NCBI GenBank assembly: GCA_003170035.1
Contig: PMZX01000171.1
Span: forward strand, 1 to 6,004
DNA: 6,004 nucleotides
Origin: Myxococcales bacterium
Lineage (GTDB): Bacteria > Myxococcota_A > Polyangia > Fen-1088
Direction of reading: 5' to 3'
Numbering within the stretch: position 1 is the stretch's first letter; each line of letters starts with the position of its first letter. Position numbers and translations under genes: made by a program. Shown one piece after another: positions 5,122 to 6,004 of the stretch. The notes below the pieces were generated by a model that was not told the DNA's origin, made no database searches, and saw only the letters and a list, made by a program, of their open reading frames with translations.

Positions 5122-5475
5122 ATGAGAAAGGTCATTGCCCGTTCCCTCGCCGCTGCCGCACTCGCAGTGGTTGTCACGATAGCTACCCCAGCCTCGGCCA
5201 CCACGGGGGCTATTTCGGGCAAAGTCCTCCGCATTATGCTGCAGAATACCGCCGGCGGCAGCTCGTTCTTCGTACTTTCAGGCACCAACACCGTCGGCAA
5301 CTGTATTAGCGACAATTCCCATACCTTGGCGCTCTTTCCCGACAACGACCGCGGCAAGCAGATGCTGTCCCTTGTCCAGGCCGCGTGGCTATCGGGCAAG
5401 TCGCTGACGGTCACCCTCGACGATACCGTCGCAACCTCTAACTACTGCTTCGCCATGTCGCTGGACTTCCCCTGA
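5122..5475 (+). CDS. Small exported two-cysteine protein of unknown function
   Basis: 117 residues. Seen: a clear signal peptide (MRKVIARS, hydrophobic core LAAAALAVVVTIA, cleavage probably after TPASA at residue 26), leaving a mature protein of about 91 residues. The mature part looks like a small beta-barrel with one helix: TTGAISGKVLRIML strand, FFVLSG strand, GNCIS, then the helix DRGKQMLSLVQAAWLSGKS (76-94), then LTVTLDD and NYCFAMSLDF strands. C61 and C109 are well placed for a disulfide. This order of strand, Cys, helix 'LLxxAxxxxxSGxS', strand, Cys resembles widespread small secreted proteins and, more loosely, the OB-fold B subunit of subtilase cytotoxin; that link is a by-eye impression only. 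A strong Shine-Dalgarno AAGGAG (5108-5113) lies 8 nt before the ATG. The 60-nt gap to the metzincin gene shows no terminator, so co-transcription is likely. I cannot assign a function. Confidence 0.82.
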   Translation: MRKVIARSLAAAALAVVVTIATPASATTGAISGKVLRIMLQNTAGGSSFFVLSGTNTVGNCISDNSHTLALFPDNDRGKQMLSLVQAAWLSGKSLTVTLDDTVATSNYCFAMSLDFP

Positions 5476-5488
5476 ACCAACGCGTGGT
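5476..5488. other. Short hairpin just after the small exported protein gene
   Basis: ACCA (5476-5479) and TGGT (5485-5488) enclose a 5-nt loop, directly after the stop codon at 5473-5475. The stem is only 4 bp and no T-run follows, so it is noted only as part of the convergent terminator region. Confidence 0.15.
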
Positions 5489-5490
5489 GC

Positions 5491-5519
5491 GGGGCAAGGC
5501 TAAGCTTACCTATCGCCCC
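5491..5519. terminator. Candidate bidirectional terminator between convergent genes
   Basis: GGGGC (5491-5495) pairs with GCCCC (5515-5519), and AGG (5497-5499) with CCT (5509-5511), around a loop that contains the palindrome TAAGCTTA (5501-5508). It lies in the 69-nt space between two convergent stop codons, 16 nt after one and 26 nt from the other, where a shared terminator is expected. No T-tract is present on either strand, so the call rests on position and the GC stem. Confidence 0.35.
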
Positions 5520-5544
5520 TCCGGCTTCGCGACCGAGGTTGGCG

Positions 5545-6004
5545 CTAGTTCAGGCCCTTGTCGGCAAGTTCCTTGGTCACTTGGGCCATGCGCGCGGCGG
5601 TGAGCGGGTAGAGCATCATGAAGAACGCGCCGATGAAGCAGGTGATCGTGGGAGCCCAGCTCATCATGAAGCGCATGATCTGCCTGACCTCCTCGGATTG
5701 TGGCTGGTTCGCGACGTAGCCGGCAAGACCTAGGAGGATGCTAGTGAGCGAGCCGCCAATCGCCCACCCGAACTTCTGCGCGAACGAGCCGGCCGACATG
5801 ACCAGGCCGTTCGAGGCAGAAGCACCCTGGTTGCGAATGTAGGCCGCGATGTCCGTGTACATGGCAAAAAGAATGGCCGCAGTCGGTCCGGTCAGGAATG
5901 AGAACACCATCTGCGTCGCGATGATGGTCGTGATGTTCTCTTTCGGGATGTAGTAGAAGTAGATCGATACCAGGCCCGACGAGAGGATGAGCACGTAGTA
6001 CATC
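5545..6004 (-). CDS. GPH (MelB-type) sugar-cation symporter, C-terminal part (5' end outside window)
   Basis: At least 153 codons on the minus strand, ending at the TAG complementary to 5545-5547. Seen: about four hydrophobic segments consistent with the last transmembrane helices of a 12-helix transporter: one around MYYVLILSSGLVSIYF, one in TTIIATQMVFSFLTGP, one in GSFAQKFGWAIGGSLTSILL and one in PTITCFIGAFFMMLYPL. The motif GPTAAILFAMYTDIAAY followed by GLVMSAGSFAQKFGWAIGG is highly characteristic of the glycoside-pentoside-hexuronide:cation symporter family, where a Met/Trp-x-Met-Tyr-x-Asp loop precedes a K-G-W helix. Such proteins import oligosaccharides or glycosides with Na+ or H+ at the inner membrane. 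Family members are about 450-500 residues long, so about two thirds of the gene lies beyond the right edge; the Met codon at 6001-6003 is internal. It converges on the secreted-protein cluster and is probably unrelated to it. Substrate unknown. Confidence 0.88.
   Translation of the reverse strand, partial: MYYVLILSSGLVSIYFYYIPKENITTIIATQMVFSFLTGPTAAILFAMYTDIAAYIRNQGASASNGLVMSAGSFAQKFGWAIGGSLTSILLGLAGYVANQPQSEEVRQIMRFMMSWAPTITCFIGAFFMMLYPLTAARMAQVTKELADKGLN

Noticed and set aside
1..6004. CRISPR arrays, tRNA/rRNA genes, insertion sequences or phage attachment sites
   Set aside because: No regularly spaced direct repeats, cloverleaf-like segments, transposase motifs or terminal inverted repeats were seen by eye; the only direct repeats are the in-frame linker units at 3775-4263.

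Overview
The window is GC-rich DNA with a strong preference for G/C at third codon positions. It carries several protein types typical of predatory or fruiting Myxococcota (Polyangia/Myxococcia-like): a periplasmic caspase-fold protein with a C-terminal membrane hairpin, a lipoprotein with a short Cys-rich module followed by a long Asp/Ala/Pro linker and a metzincin domain, and a small Cys-paired secreted protein. A myxobacterial or related deltaproteobacterial source is the best guess. This rests on family content only, with no marker gene present.

Layout. Positions 1-216 are the 3' end of a + strand gene ending in a discoidin-like (F5/8 type C-like) beta-sandwich fragment, followed by a strong 10-bp-stem hairpin at 260-283. 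After about 220 bases without a convincing gene comes a + strand cluster that fills most of the window. It holds an ECF-type sigma factor (507-1157), a single-pass membrane protein in the position of an anti-sigma factor (1168-1791), a 282-nt spacer with two hairpins and a possible leader ORF, a secreted/membrane-anchored caspase-family protein (2074-3612), a lipoprotein metzincin (3625-5061) and a small exported protein (5122-5475). A convergent gene on the - strand (5545 to the window end) is the C-terminal part of a GPH/MelB-type sugar-cation symporter, and it looks unrelated.

How the genes may work together (inference). The sigma factor and the membrane protein could be a signal-responsive regulatory pair controlling their own downstream genes. 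The products of those genes all leave the cytoplasm: a caspase-fold protein with an intact His/Cys dyad and a canonical EF-hand loop, a lipoprotein zincin, and a small two-cysteine secreted protein. This looks like an envelope-localised, possibly calcium-responsive protease module.

The most striking detail is in the zincin. Its zinc-binding helix reads HQLGHTLGFQH, so the three zinc ligands are kept but the catalytic Glu of HExxH is Gln. That predicts a zinc-binding, catalytically weak or dead pseudoprotease beside an apparently intact caspase. A second point of interest is the leader of the caspase gene: its start has no Shine-Dalgarno sequence but overlaps (ATGA) the stop of a short upstream ORF that runs through a GC-rich hairpin.
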